From Sphingomonas psychrolutea (lineage in GTDB: Bacteria > Pseudomonadota > Alphaproteobacteria > Sphingomonadales > Sphingomonadaceae): a stretch of 48,770 bases of DNA. Every line of letters starts with the position of its first letter. Position 1 is the stretch's first letter. Of the stretch, positions 1 through 7,160 are shown piece after piece. The stretch covers positions 2,945 to 51,714 of the forward strand of contig NZ_BMDW01000025.1 in the NCBI RefSeq assembly GCF_014636175.1. Reading direction: 5' to 3'. The position numbers and the translations under genes were made by a program. The notes beneath the pieces were generated by a model, which saw nothing but the letters and a program-made list of their open reading frames with translations, ran no database searches and had not been told where the DNA came from.

Positions 1-318
1 CTGCAGGACCGGGGTGGAATAGAGCACGGTGATGATATCGACCGAGCAGAGCTGGCTCAGGCTGGTTGCGTAGGAGAAGCGCTCTTCGAACCCAAGCCCC
101 GGGCACGCATAGGGCAGGGTGTTGCGATACACTTTGCGGCCGGTCATGATAAAATCGATCGTGCGGTCGCCATGGACGCGGGTTTCGCTGATCTGGCGCA
201 GCGGGATGCAGCTTTCCGGCTTGCCCACCTCGGTCGCGACGAGAATCGCCTGGCGGTCGCGCGCCATGCCGGGCGCGGCGACAGCGGTGACGGCAAGAGC
301 GGCGAACAGCAGGCGCAT
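1..318 (-). CDS. secreted protein of unknown function (DUF6491-like), C-terminus cut by window edge
   Basis: The reading frame starts with ATG at 318 and runs off the left edge after 106 residues, so the C-terminus is missing. It begins with a signal peptide (MRLLFAALAVTAVAAPGMA), then has cysteines near residues 38, 72 and 92 and a stretch reading RTIDFIMTGRKVYRNTLPY and CPGLGFEERFSY. I recall this pattern from small secreted sphingomonad proteins grouped as DUF6491; that assignment is from memory and untested. An AGGAG ribosome site lies in the end of nth, whose stop codon ends 2 bases before this ATG, so the gene is probably translated from the dapB-nth transcript. Function is unknown. A second ATG at 323 opens a different, arginine-rich frame and was not chosen. 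Confidence 0.7.
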   Translation of the reverse strand, partial: MRLLFAALAVTAVAAPGMARDRQAILVATEVGKPESCIPLRQISETRVHGDRTIDFIMTGRKVYRNTLPYACPGLGFEERFSYATSLSQLCSVDIITVLYSTPVLQ

Positions 319-319
319 G

Positions 320-982
320 TCATGTCTCCTGTTTGGCGCGGAGCTTCGGCGCCGGGGTCTTGGGCTTGAACGCGCAAAGATCGGCGACGTTGCAGCGCCA
401 GCATTCGGGCGTCCGCGCTTTGCAGACATATCGCCCGTGCAAGATTAACCAGTGATGAGCGTGCAACCGGAACGGCTGCGGCGTCGCCTTATCCAGCTTC
501 AGTTCGACCGCGAGCGGGGTCTTGCCGCGCGCGAGGCCGGTGCGGTTGCCGACGCGGAAGATGTGCGTGTCGACCGCAAAGGTCTCCGCACCGAACGCCA
601 CGTTCATGACGACATTTGCGGTCTTGCGCCCGACGCCGGGGAGCGTTTCGAGCGCGGCACGGTCCGCCGGGACTTCGCCGCCATATTGCGCGATCAGGCG
701 CTCCGACAAAGCGATCACGTTCTTGGCCTTGGTGTTGAACAGGCCGATCGTCTTGATGTGCTGCTTGAGGCCGTCCTCGCCGAGCGCAACCATCTGGGCG
801 GGGGTCTTCACGGTTTCGAAGAGAAGCCGCGTCGCCTTGTTGACGCCGATATCGGTGGATTGCGCCGACAGCGCGACCGCAACGACCAGCTGATAGGCGT
901 TGCCGTACGCAAGCTCGGTCTCGGGATGCGGATTGTCCGCCGCGAGCCGGGCGTAGAAGTCGACGACGTCGGCCTTCTTCAA
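320..982 (-). CDS. nth: endonuclease III (DNA glycosylase/AP lyase)
   Basis: Base-excision repair enzyme that removes oxidised pyrimidines and nicks the abasic site. The 220-residue product matches the usual length of about 211-220. It shows the helix-hairpin-helix LPGVGRKTANVVMN with the catalytic lysine, the catalytic aspartate in FAVDTHIFRV, and the C-terminal iron-sulfur cluster pattern C-x6-C-x2-C-x5-C (CKARTPECWRCNVADLC). The chosen start is a TTG at 982 that overlaps the dapB stop in a TTGA junction. The frame stays open upstream to 1036, but that stretch lies inside dapB and adds 18 residues unlike the family. The TTGA overlap suggests translation coupled to dapB. Function is certain; the start is inferred from the family length and the junction. 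Confidence 0.96.
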   Translation of the reverse strand: MKKADVVDFYARLAADNPHPETELAYGNAYQLVVAVALSAQSTDIGVNKATRLLFETVKTPAQMVALGEDGLKQHIKTIGLFNTKAKNVIALSERLIAQYGGEVPADRAALETLPGVGRKTANVVMNVAFGAETFAVDTHIFRVGNRTGLARGKTPLAVELKLDKATPQPFRLHAHHWLILHGRYVCKARTPECWRCNVADLCAFKPKTPAPKLRAKQET

Positions 983-1707
983 ACCCCGAGCACCTGTTCC
1001 ATCGAGTAGCGCCCCGCCGGTTTGCCGACGAGCCACAGCGCCGCCGTAATCGCGCCGCGCGCGAAGATCGCGCGATTTTCGGCGCGGTGGCCGATTTCGA
1101 TCCGCTCGCCCTCGCCCGCGAAGATGACGAGGTGATCCCCGGCGACCGAGCCGCCGCGCAGCGAGGCGAAGCCGATCGTCCCCTCCGAGCGTGCGCCGGT
1201 CAGGCCCGCGCGATCAGCGACCTTTGCCTCGGCCAGTGTAATGCCGCGCCCAGCCGCCGCCGCTTCGCCGAGCAGGAGTGCGGTGCCAGAGGGCGCATCG
1301 ACCTTGTGGCGGTGGTGCATTTCGGCGATTTCAATGTCCCATTCAGGTCCCAGCCGCGCGGCGGCATCGCGTACCAGCTTGGCGAGCAAGGTGACGCCGA
1401 GCGAGACATTGCCCGTCTGCAGCACTGCGATTTCGCCTGCGGCGGCATCGATCAGCGCGTGGTGCGTGGTCGACAGCCCGGTCGTGCCGATCAGGATCGG
1501 CGTGCGCGCGGACCGCGCGGCGGCAAGCGTGCGTTCGAGCGCGGCGGGCGTCGAGAAATCGATCAGCACGGCGGCATCGTGCGCCAGCGAAACCGGATCG
1601 CCCCCGGCATCAATCCCGCCGATCAGCGTCGCGCCGAGATCGGGCACGGCGACGGCGAGCGCCTGCCCCATCCGCCCCGCACTCCCGATAATGCCGATCG
1701 CGGTCAT
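979..1707 (-). CDS. dapB: 4-hydroxy-tetrahydrodipicolinate reductase
   Basis: Cytoplasmic NAD(P)H-dependent reductase of the diaminopimelate/lysine pathway. The 242-residue product opens with the nucleotide-binding GIIGSAGRMGQ. It contains the catalytic region EMHHRHKVDAPSGTA with the His-His pair, the substrate-binding lysine and the PSGTA loop. ATG at 1707 was chosen because the Rossmann strand begins five residues later and GGGAG sits upstream. The frame stays open to 1821 but those residues are unlike the family. nth follows through a 4-base overlap, a pairing I know from sphingomonads. The gene stands divergent from the sirtuin gene at 2025. Confidence 0.97.
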   Translation of the reverse strand: MTAIGIIGSAGRMGQALAVAVPDLGATLIGGIDAGGDPVSLAHDAAVLIDFSTPAALERTLAAARSARTPILIGTTGLSTTHHALIDAAAGEIAVLQTGNVSLGVTLLAKLVRDAAARLGPEWDIEIAEMHHRHKVDAPSGTALLLGEAAAAGRGITLAEAKVADRAGLTGARSEGTIGFASLRGGSVAGDHLVIFAGEGERIEIGHRAENRAIFARGAITAALWLVGKPAGRYSMEQVLGV

Positions 1708-2024
1708 CTTCGCTCTCCCGAATTGCTCCGCGCGCCTGTACCGGGTCGGGCCGGGAGATGCCATGCGGCAAATTGCCGACTCGTGGTCCGCGGCGCGGAA
1801 GTTTAGGCTAAGTTTAGGCATAAAAGCGATTGCACAGCACCAAAGATGCTGCGTCGCAATGCGGTGGGGCGGCGTGCCACGGCGCGTGGGGTGCCAAGAA
1901 TAAACCGACGGTTTGAAAGAGCCGGATGCGAGGATGACAGATCGCTGGCGTGTAGGACATACAGAACCGCCTGGTGGCCTCCGAACGATAGCGGAAGCTG
2001 TGCCCCTGCGGTATCGTCACCGGC
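1708..2024. other. divergent intergenic region between dapB and the sirtuin gene
   Basis: This 317-base gap should hold promoters for both divergent genes. I see an 8-base direct repeat GTTTAGGC at 1801-1808 and 1812-1819, one helical turn apart. There is also an imperfect hairpin at 1829-1860, in which ATTGC pairs with GCAAT and CAGCA with TGCTG. No convincing -35/-10 pair stands out on either strand and no small gene is supported. Confidence 0.5.
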
Positions 2025-2726
2025 ATGACCAGCCCACGCAACATCGTCATCCTCACCGGCGCAGGCATCTCCGCCGAATCGGGGATCGCCACCTTTCGCG
2101 GGCCGGGCGGGCTGTGGGAGGGGCACCGCGTCGAGGATGTGTGTACGCCCGCGGCGCTGGCCGATGATCCGGTACTGGTCCACCGTTTCTATGATGCGCG
2201 GCGCGCGGCGCTCATCACCGTGCAGCCCAATGCCGCGCATGTCGCGCTGGCGCGGCTCGATGCGGCGTGGCCGGGCGCGCTGTTGATCGTGACGCAGAAT
2301 GTCGATGATCTGCACGAGCGCGCCGGGGCGAAGCGCTTGCTGCACATGCATGGCGAATTGCAGTCCGCACTTTGCGCGGCGTGTGGCGCGCAAGCGCCGT
2401 GGAGCGGGGATTTGCCGCCAGGGTCGGCCTGCGCGGCATGCGGCGCGGCGGCGCTGCGGCCCGATATCGTGTTCTTTGGCGAGATGCCGTACGCGATGGA
2501 CGTGATCGAGCGTGCGCTGAGCGAAGCCGATCTGTTCGTGTCGATCGGGACGTCGGGCGCGGTCTATCCCGCCGCCGGGTTCGTGCAGGGCGCGCGCCAT
2601 GCCGGGGCACACACGTTGGAACTCAACCTCGAACGATCGGCGGGGAGCGGGTATTTCCACGAGGCGCGGCTGGGCGTGGCGGGGGAACTGGTGCCCGAAT
2701 GGGTGGAGACTTTGCTTGCATCCTAA
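2025..2726 (+). CDS. cobB: NAD-dependent protein deacylase (sirtuin, class III type)
   Basis: Sirtuin that removes acyl groups from lysines using NAD. The 233-residue product shows GAGISAESGIATFRG (NAD binding), TQNVDDLHERAG, the catalytic histidine in HMHGEL, and four zinc-binding cysteines in two CxxC pairs around residues 120-142. The FYDARR motif places Tyr and Arg as in E. coli CobB and human SIRT5, which act on succinyl/malonyl as well as acetyl lysines, so acidic acyl groups may be removed too. The ATG at 2025 is directly followed by the conserved first strand; no strong ribosome site is visible. A likely target, acetyl-CoA synthetase, is encoded at 13655-15592. That link is established for other species and only inferred here. 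Confidence 0.94.
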   Translation: MTSPRNIVILTGAGISAESGIATFRGPGGLWEGHRVEDVCTPAALADDPVLVHRFYDARRAALITVQPNAAHVALARLDAAWPGALLIVTQNVDDLHERAGAKRLLHMHGELQSALCAACGAQAPWSGDLPPGSACAACGAAALRPDIVFFGEMPYAMDVIERALSEADLFVSIGTSGAVYPAAGFVQGARHAGAHTLELNLERSAGSGYFHEARLGVAGELVPEWVETLLAS

Positions 2727-2852
2727 ACCCCGCAAACCGCCAGCCGCCGACCTTCGACAGCACAATGCGGGGTGACGCTATGGTTGACGCGCAACCGCGC
2801 GAGGCGCGGGACGGGGCGTCGGCCATGTCCCGTCCGTCGCGCCGAAGACCGA

Positions 2853-3347
2853 TCAGGACCCCGCGCAGACCACCGCGCTGACATCGGCCGGGGCAAGGAC
2901 GCGTTCCGACACAGCGGGCGCGCTGGCTTGGCGTCCGCCCTTCATCGTTGCGAGATCCCAACTGGCGACTTGCGGCTTGCCCTGCACGCGCGTCGCCCAA
3001 TCGTCGTTTGCCATGGTCCCGCCGACGCGATCGAGTTCCTTGGTGATGACAAATGGTTTGTGCATGCGCTTGCCGGTCGGCAGGCCCGATGCGGAATCGC
3101 GCGGCGATACGATCGCCGAGACAACGGCACCGCCGGCACAGGTGACGCGGAGCATGACCTGGTCGGGCGTGCCGTCATTGTCGCTGTCGCGATCGATATA
3201 GCCGTCCATTCCGCGCATCTGTCCATCGCTGAACGTCCCGGTCGCGGTGAACCGCACGTTGGGGCCGCCGCCCGCGCCGACCGATCGGGCTGTGCTGATC
3301 TGGGGTGCCGCGAGCACGGCGAGCGCGACGATAGCGTCGATCATCAT
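2853..3347 (-). CDS. small secreted protein of unknown function
   Basis: A 164-residue protein that starts with a signal peptide (MMIDAIVALAVLAAPQISTA) and is therefore probably periplasmic or released. The ATG at 3347 was chosen because GGAGAGG lies just upstream on this strand and the signal peptide begins there; the next codon is also ATG. The mature part has an aspartate-rich stretch, YIDRDSDNDGTPDQV, that resembles a calcium-binding loop (DxDxDG-like), and two cysteines near residues 70 and 162. I do not recognise the family. It lies between the sirtuin gene (opposite strand) and the nitrilase gene (same strand), without obvious coupling. Confidence 0.7.
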   Translation of the reverse strand: MMIDAIVALAVLAAPQISTARSVGAGGGPNVRFTATGTFSDGQMRGMDGYIDRDSDNDGTPDQVMLRVTCAGGAVVSAIVSPRDSASGLPTGKRMHKPFVITKELDRVGGTMANDDWATRVQGKPQVASWDLATMKGGRQASAPAVSERVLAPADVSAVVCAGS

Positions 3348-3359
3348 GGCAAATCCTCT

Positions 3360-3378
3360 CCTGTCTTTTATGGACAGG
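3360..3378 (-). promoter_or_regulatory. short hairpin in the leader of the small secreted protein gene
   Basis: CCTGTC and GACAGG form a perfect 6-base stem around a 7-base loop. The structure lies directly against the ribosome site GGAGAGG of the gene starting at 3347, so it could affect translation. No known riboswitch is recognised. Confidence 0.3.
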
Positions 3379-3442
3379 AAGCTGCTCCCCAATGGGACGT
3401 TATGCAAGCGTTCCGAAAGCGGGGCGAGCGCTGTCGCGCCGC

Positions 3443-4414
3443 TCAGGCGGTGAACCCGTCCTCCGCATCCGCCACGCCCAATTTTGCGCGGCGGTCGACG
3501 CGGAGTTCGAACACGTCGGGGCGGGCATAATGTCCATCGCTATCGAGCGACGTCAGGTTGCGACCGATTGCCGCCAAATCCAGATCGGCGATCAGCAAAT
3601 CGGCATCGGCACCGGTTTCCGCGAGGATTGTGCCGTCGGGCGCGATGATGCAGCTGCCGCCGGACTGAAGCTGGCGATCGGGCATGCCGAGCAGCAGATC
3701 GCGTGCATCGGCATTGCCGCCGACGCGCTCCAGCCCGTCGAGCAGATCGGCGCGGTGCTGGATCGTGCCCGCCGCGAGCACGAAACAGCGGCCCTCGAAC
3801 GCATAATGTTGCGACGCGATGCGGTACATCGGGCGTACCGTCGGCCAGGCCGAGATATGGACCGCTTCGCCGGTGTGATGCATCGCGGCGCGGGCGAGCG
3901 GCATCCAATGTTCCCAGCAAATCAGCGATCCGACCGCGCCCCATTCGGCAGTATGCACGCCGAGCGTCGCGCCGTCGCCGCGCCCCCAGATCATTCGCTC
4001 GCCATGCGTCGGCACGAGCTTGCGGTGGAGCAAGGGCGGTTGGTTCGGGCGGAACAGATATTGCGTGTTGGTCAGGCTTGAGCGGACGCGTTCATGCGCC
4101 CCGACCGAGACGAGGATATTGGCTTCGTCGACAAGTTGCTGGAGCGGTTCGAGCCGCGGGTCGTTCGGGCGCAGCGCTTGTTCGAGCAGGATCGCGTGGA
4201 GCGCCTGCGTGCCGCGATGATCCCAGATCGCGGCATTGGGGGCCTCGTCGAGCCACAACGGATAACCGCCGAGGAAGGTCTCGCCAAAGGCGACCAGCTT
4301 GGCCCCGATATCGGCGGCATCCGCGACATGATCGAGCAAGGCGGTGATCCCGTCGCCGATCGCCAGCGGGATCGGGGCGGCCTGCACCAGCGCAGCTTTT
4401 ACGGTCTTGGTCAT
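3443..4414 (-). CDS. nitrilase-family carbon-nitrogen hydrolase
   Basis: Cytoplasmic hydrolase of the nitrilase branch, converting a nitrile to a carboxylic acid (or an amide). The 323-residue product carries the Glu-Lys-Cys triad: Glu in VAFGETFLGGYP, Lys in HRKLVPTHGER, and Cys in GSLICWEHWMPL, close to the nitrilase signature with C-W-E-H. Length fits bacterial nitrilases. The ATG at 4414 precedes the typical first strand VKAALVQAAP. The substrate cannot be read from sequence; arylaceto- or aliphatic nitriles are possible. It is downstream of era on the same strand, 42 bases away, possibly sharing its transcript. Confidence 0.92.
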   Translation of the reverse strand: MTKTVKAALVQAAPIPLAIGDGITALLDHVADAADIGAKLVAFGETFLGGYPLWLDEAPNAAIWDHRGTQALHAILLEQALRPNDPRLEPLQQLVDEANILVSVGAHERVRSSLTNTQYLFRPNQPPLLHRKLVPTHGERMIWGRGDGATLGVHTAEWGAVGSLICWEHWMPLARAAMHHTGEAVHISAWPTVRPMYRIASQHYAFEGRCFVLAAGTIQHRADLLDGLERVGGNADARDLLLGMPDRQLQSGGSCIIAPDGTILAETGADADLLIADLDLAAIGRNLTSLDSDGHYARPDVFELRVDRRAKLGVADAEDGFTA

Positions 4415-4456
4415 GCGATTTCCCCTGAGGCCGCGCCCGCATCCGATCGGCTGGGC

Positions 4457-5362
4457 TTACTCTACCCAGTCCAGCCCCATCTCGCGATAGACGTCACGCT
4501 CGTCATCCCAGCCCGGCCTTACTTTCACGTGAAGATAGAGGTGGACCGGCCGGCCCATGATGCTGCTGAGTTCGGCACGCGCGCGCGCGCCGATTTCCTT
4601 GATCCGGGCACCACCCTTGCCGAGCACGATCGCGCGTTGCGTCGGGCGTTCGACCAGAATTTGCTGGTGGATCTCAACCGATCCATCCTGGCGTTCGAGA
4701 TATTGCTCGGTCTCGATTGCGGATGCGTAGGGGAGCTCAGCGTGGAGCTGGAGATAGAGCTGCTCGCGTGTGACCTCGGAGGCAAGGCTGCGCTCGGTGG
4801 CGTCGGACACTTGATCTTCGGGGAAGTGCCACGGCCCCTCGGGCATGCGCGCGGCGAGATGCGCCTTCAGTTCGGGCAGGCCGTCACCGGTCGATGCGCT
4901 GACGAAGAAGACTTCGTCGAACTGGACCATGCCGGTCAGTTTCTCGGCATGGAGCAGCAGCTTGCCCTTGTCAGCGAGATCGACCTTGTTGAGGATGAGG
5001 TATTTGGGTTCGCGGCGATCCTTGATCGCCTCGGCAATGGTGGTGACCTTGCTGCCGAGCCCGCCTTTGGCATCGACCACCAGCGCCAGCACATCGGCCC
5101 CTTCGGCCCCGCCCCACGCCGCCTTCACCATCGCCCGGTCGAGCCGGCGCTTGGGCTCGAAGATACCGGGGGTGTCGACCAGCAGGAGCTGCGTATCGCC
5201 CTCGATCGCGACGCCCATCAGCCGGACGCGCGTGGTCTGCGCCTTGGGGCTGACGATCGCGACCTTCTGCCCGACGAGCGCGTTGACCAGCGTCGATTTA
5301 CCCGCATTGGGCGCGCCGAGGACCGCGACGAGGCCGCAGCGTTGGGGGGTGGGTTCGGTCAT
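4457..5362 (-). CDS. era: ribosome-assembly GTPase Era
   Basis: GTPase that binds the 3' end of 16S rRNA during 30S assembly. The 301-residue product shows G1 GAPNAGKST, the G2 region AQTTRVR, G3 VDTPG, G4 NKVD, and a C-terminal KH domain with LGKGGARIKEIG. Length matches the family. It follows rnc in the conserved lepB-rnc-era order, but a pair of palindromic repeats (5374-5467) fills the 112-base space, so translation is not coupled and the hairpins could separate or process the messenger. Confidence 0.98.
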   Translation of the reverse strand: MTEPTPQRCGLVAVLGAPNAGKSTLVNALVGQKVAIVSPKAQTTRVRLMGVAIEGDTQLLLVDTPGIFEPKRRLDRAMVKAAWGGAEGADVLALVVDAKGGLGSKVTTIAEAIKDRREPKYLILNKVDLADKGKLLLHAEKLTGMVQFDEVFFVSASTGDGLPELKAHLAARMPEGPWHFPEDQVSDATERSLASEVTREQLYLQLHAELPYASAIETEQYLERQDGSVEIHQQILVERPTQRAIVLGKGGARIKEIGARARAELSSIMGRPVHLYLHVKVRPGWDDERDVYREMGLDWVE

Positions 5363-5373
5363 ATATCACTTTC

Positions 5374-5467
5374 GTCACCCCGGGCTTGTCCCGGGGTCCA
5401 CCGTGGTACGCGTACCACTGGTGTTGCTCATGCCCCGCAGTGGACCCCGGAACAAGTCCGGGGTGAC
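5374..5467. repeat. paired palindromic repeat, locus A (two inverted 32-base units)
   Basis: Two copies of a 32-base unit face each other: 5374-5405 and, in reverse, 5436-5467. Each unit begins GTCACCCCGG and forms a 7-base stem with a 5-base loop. The first has stem CCCCGGG/CCCGGGG and the second CCCCGGA/TCCGGGG, both with loop CTTGT when read in unit orientation. The same unit occurs at 8664-8775 and 10191-10591. It sits between rnc and era. I read it as a REP-like dispersed element. Confidence 0.9.
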
Positions 5468-5474
5468 GGAGGGG

Positions 5475-6143
5475 TTAGTTTCGCAGCTTTCCCAACAGCG
5501 CCGTCGCAGCAGCGGTCTCCGCTTCCTGTTTCGAACTGCCCTCGGCCTCGGCTTCGGCAAACGTCCCGATCATCGCCTTCACCCGGAAGCGTGGCGCGTG
5601 GTGCGGGCCGGAGCGTTCGACCACTTCATACGCCGGGGCCTTGCGATTGTGCGCGGCGGCCCACTCCTGCAGCGCGCTCTTGGGATGTTGCGGGGCGGAA
5701 AGCACGCGGCTGGCGCGGTCGCCCCACGCGGTGCGGATCGCACGCGCCGCACCGTCGAGCCCGGTTTCGAGATAGAGCGCGCCGATCAGCGCCTCCATCA
5801 CATCGCCCAGCACATTGTCCGAATCCGCTGCGCCATCGTCGCGCGCTTGCTTGCCGAGGCGCAAATGCGCGGCGACGCCGAGGCCGCGCGCGACATCGGC
5901 GCAGACCGCGCCCGTCACCAGCGTATTGAGCCGCTTCGACAAGGCACCTTCGGGTTCGCCGGGGAAGAGTTCGAACAGCCACTGCGCCATGACGAGGCCG
6001 AGCACGCGGTCGCCGAGAAATTCGAGCCGTTCGTAATTGGCCGCCGCCTGGCTGCCATGCGTCAGCGCGCGTTCGTACGGCGTGAGATCGACCGGTCGAT
6101 GCCCGAGCGTCGCGGTCAACCAGTCGCGAAGTGGCTCGCTCAA
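5475..6143 (-). CDS. rnc: ribonuclease III
   Basis: Double-strand-specific endoribonuclease that processes rRNA precursors and structured messengers. The 222-residue product has the signature ERLEFLGDRVLGLVM, the second catalytic cluster DVMEALIGALYLE, and a C-terminal double-stranded RNA binding domain starting near PKSALQEWAAAH. The start is taken as TTG at 6143, which overlaps the lepB stop in TTGA and is preceded by GGGGAGGGG; extending the frame to 6203 would place 20 unrelated residues inside lepB. The same TTGA junction is used by nth. RNase III sits next to a double hairpin repeat that could be its own substrate; this is inference. Confidence 0.96.
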   Translation of the reverse strand: MSEPLRDWLTATLGHRPVDLTPYERALTHGSQAAANYERLEFLGDRVLGLVMAQWLFELFPGEPEGALSKRLNTLVTGAVCADVARGLGVAAHLRLGKQARDDGAADSDNVLGDVMEALIGALYLETGLDGAARAIRTAWGDRASRVLSAPQHPKSALQEWAAAHNRKAPAYEVVERSGPHHAPRFRVKAMIGTFAEAEAEGSSKQEAETAAATALLGKLRN

Positions 6144-6970
6144 AACCCCTCCCCGATGCGGCTCCAGCGTGCGGCCGAGAACCACGTCCACGGCAGGAAC
6201 CAATTGGCCGAGCCATCGGTCGAGAAAAACGACACCATCGCGCGCCCCTCGATCCGCTCCATCGGGACATAGCCCATGCCCTGCGGCGGATCGAACCGGC
6301 TATCGCCGCTGTCGTCGCGATTGTCGCCCATCACGAAGACGTTGCCGGCGGGGACCATATACACGCCGGTCTCATCGGCATTGGGCTGCTCACCGCGATC
6401 GAGTACGGCGTAGCTCTTGCCGTTCGGCAGCGTCTCGCGGAATTGCTGGTAGCGGCAGACGGGCTTGCCATCGACGCTGTCCTCGAACTCGGTCGGGCAT
6501 TCGCTGCCGCCGGGATAGTTCGGGCTAAGCGGGATGATGAAATCGGCGATTCGCTGCTTGGGAATCGGCGTACCGTTCAGGATTACCTGCCCGTTCCGCA
6601 TCTGGATCGTATCGCCGGGCAAACCCATGACGCGCTTGATCACGTCGTGGTCGTTCCCCGGCGGCCCGCGAAACACCACGACATCGCCGCGCGCCGGATC
6701 GCGCCCGAGGATGCGACCGGGCAGCAACGGCGCGCCCCATGGCAGCGACCAGCGCGAATAGCCGTAATTCCATTTCGACACGAACAGATAGTCGCCGATG
6801 TAGAGCCGCGGCAGCATCGATTGCGACGGGATGCTGAACGGGGCAACGATAAAACTGCGCAACACGAACACGATCAGCGCAAGCTTCAGGAAGAAGGTGA
6901 GCGTCTCGCGCGTTTCGGAACGCGGCGGTTTCGCGCGCTTGATCGAGATTTTTGTGTCGGTGTCGGCCAT
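6140..6970 (-). CDS. lepB: signal peptidase I
   Basis: Inner-membrane serine/lysine protease that removes signal peptides from exported proteins. The 276-residue product has a cytoplasmic N-terminus, a transmembrane helix around residues 24-44, the catalytic Ser in SIPSQSMLP, the catalytic Lys in VIKRVMGLPGD, and the C-terminal box GDNRDDSGDSRFDP. ATG at 6970 (MADTDTK) was chosen because it gives the normal length; the open frame continues to 7462 through a repeat and antisense to pgi, which is not credible. No strong ribosome site is visible. It heads the lepB-rnc-era series. acpS, which I often see upstream in relatives, is absent here. Confidence 0.95.
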   Translation of the reverse strand: MADTDTKISIKRAKPPRSETRETLTFFLKLALIVFVLRSFIVAPFSIPSQSMLPRLYIGDYLFVSKWNYGYSRWSLPWGAPLLPGRILGRDPARGDVVVFRGPPGNDHDVIKRVMGLPGDTIQMRNGQVILNGTPIPKQRIADFIIPLSPNYPGGSECPTEFEDSVDGKPVCRYQQFRETLPNGKSYAVLDRGEQPNADETGVYMVPAGNVFVMGDNRDDSGDSRFDPPQGMGYVPMERIEGRAMVSFFSTDGSANWFLPWTWFSAARWSRIGEGF

Positions 6971-7062
6971 CCGCGCGGTTTGGTGCTGCGCCGCCCCCCC
7001 GTCAAGTTGGTCGTCAAGCTGGCGGTTGTAATGGCACGGCGCTAGGGCGATCTGTGTCTGCT

Positions 7063-7140
7063 GTTCCCGTGCGAAAGCAGGGGTCCAGAGTCGCGGGCAT
7101 TGTGTTCCGTTACGCTGGACCCCTGTTTTCGCAGGGGAAC
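7063..7140. repeat. second type of paired palindromic repeat, upstream of pgi
   Basis: A 26-base arm at 7063-7088 (beginning GTTCCCGTGCGAAAGCAGG) is repeated in reverse at 7115-7140 with two mismatches. The right arm itself contains the hairpin CCCCTG/CAGGGG. It lies in the divergent space between lepB and pgi and differs in sequence from the GTCACCCCGG family. I read it as another dispersed element common in sphingomonads. Confidence 0.8.
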
Positions 7141-7160
7141 CGAGTTTCGAAGAGGTGACT

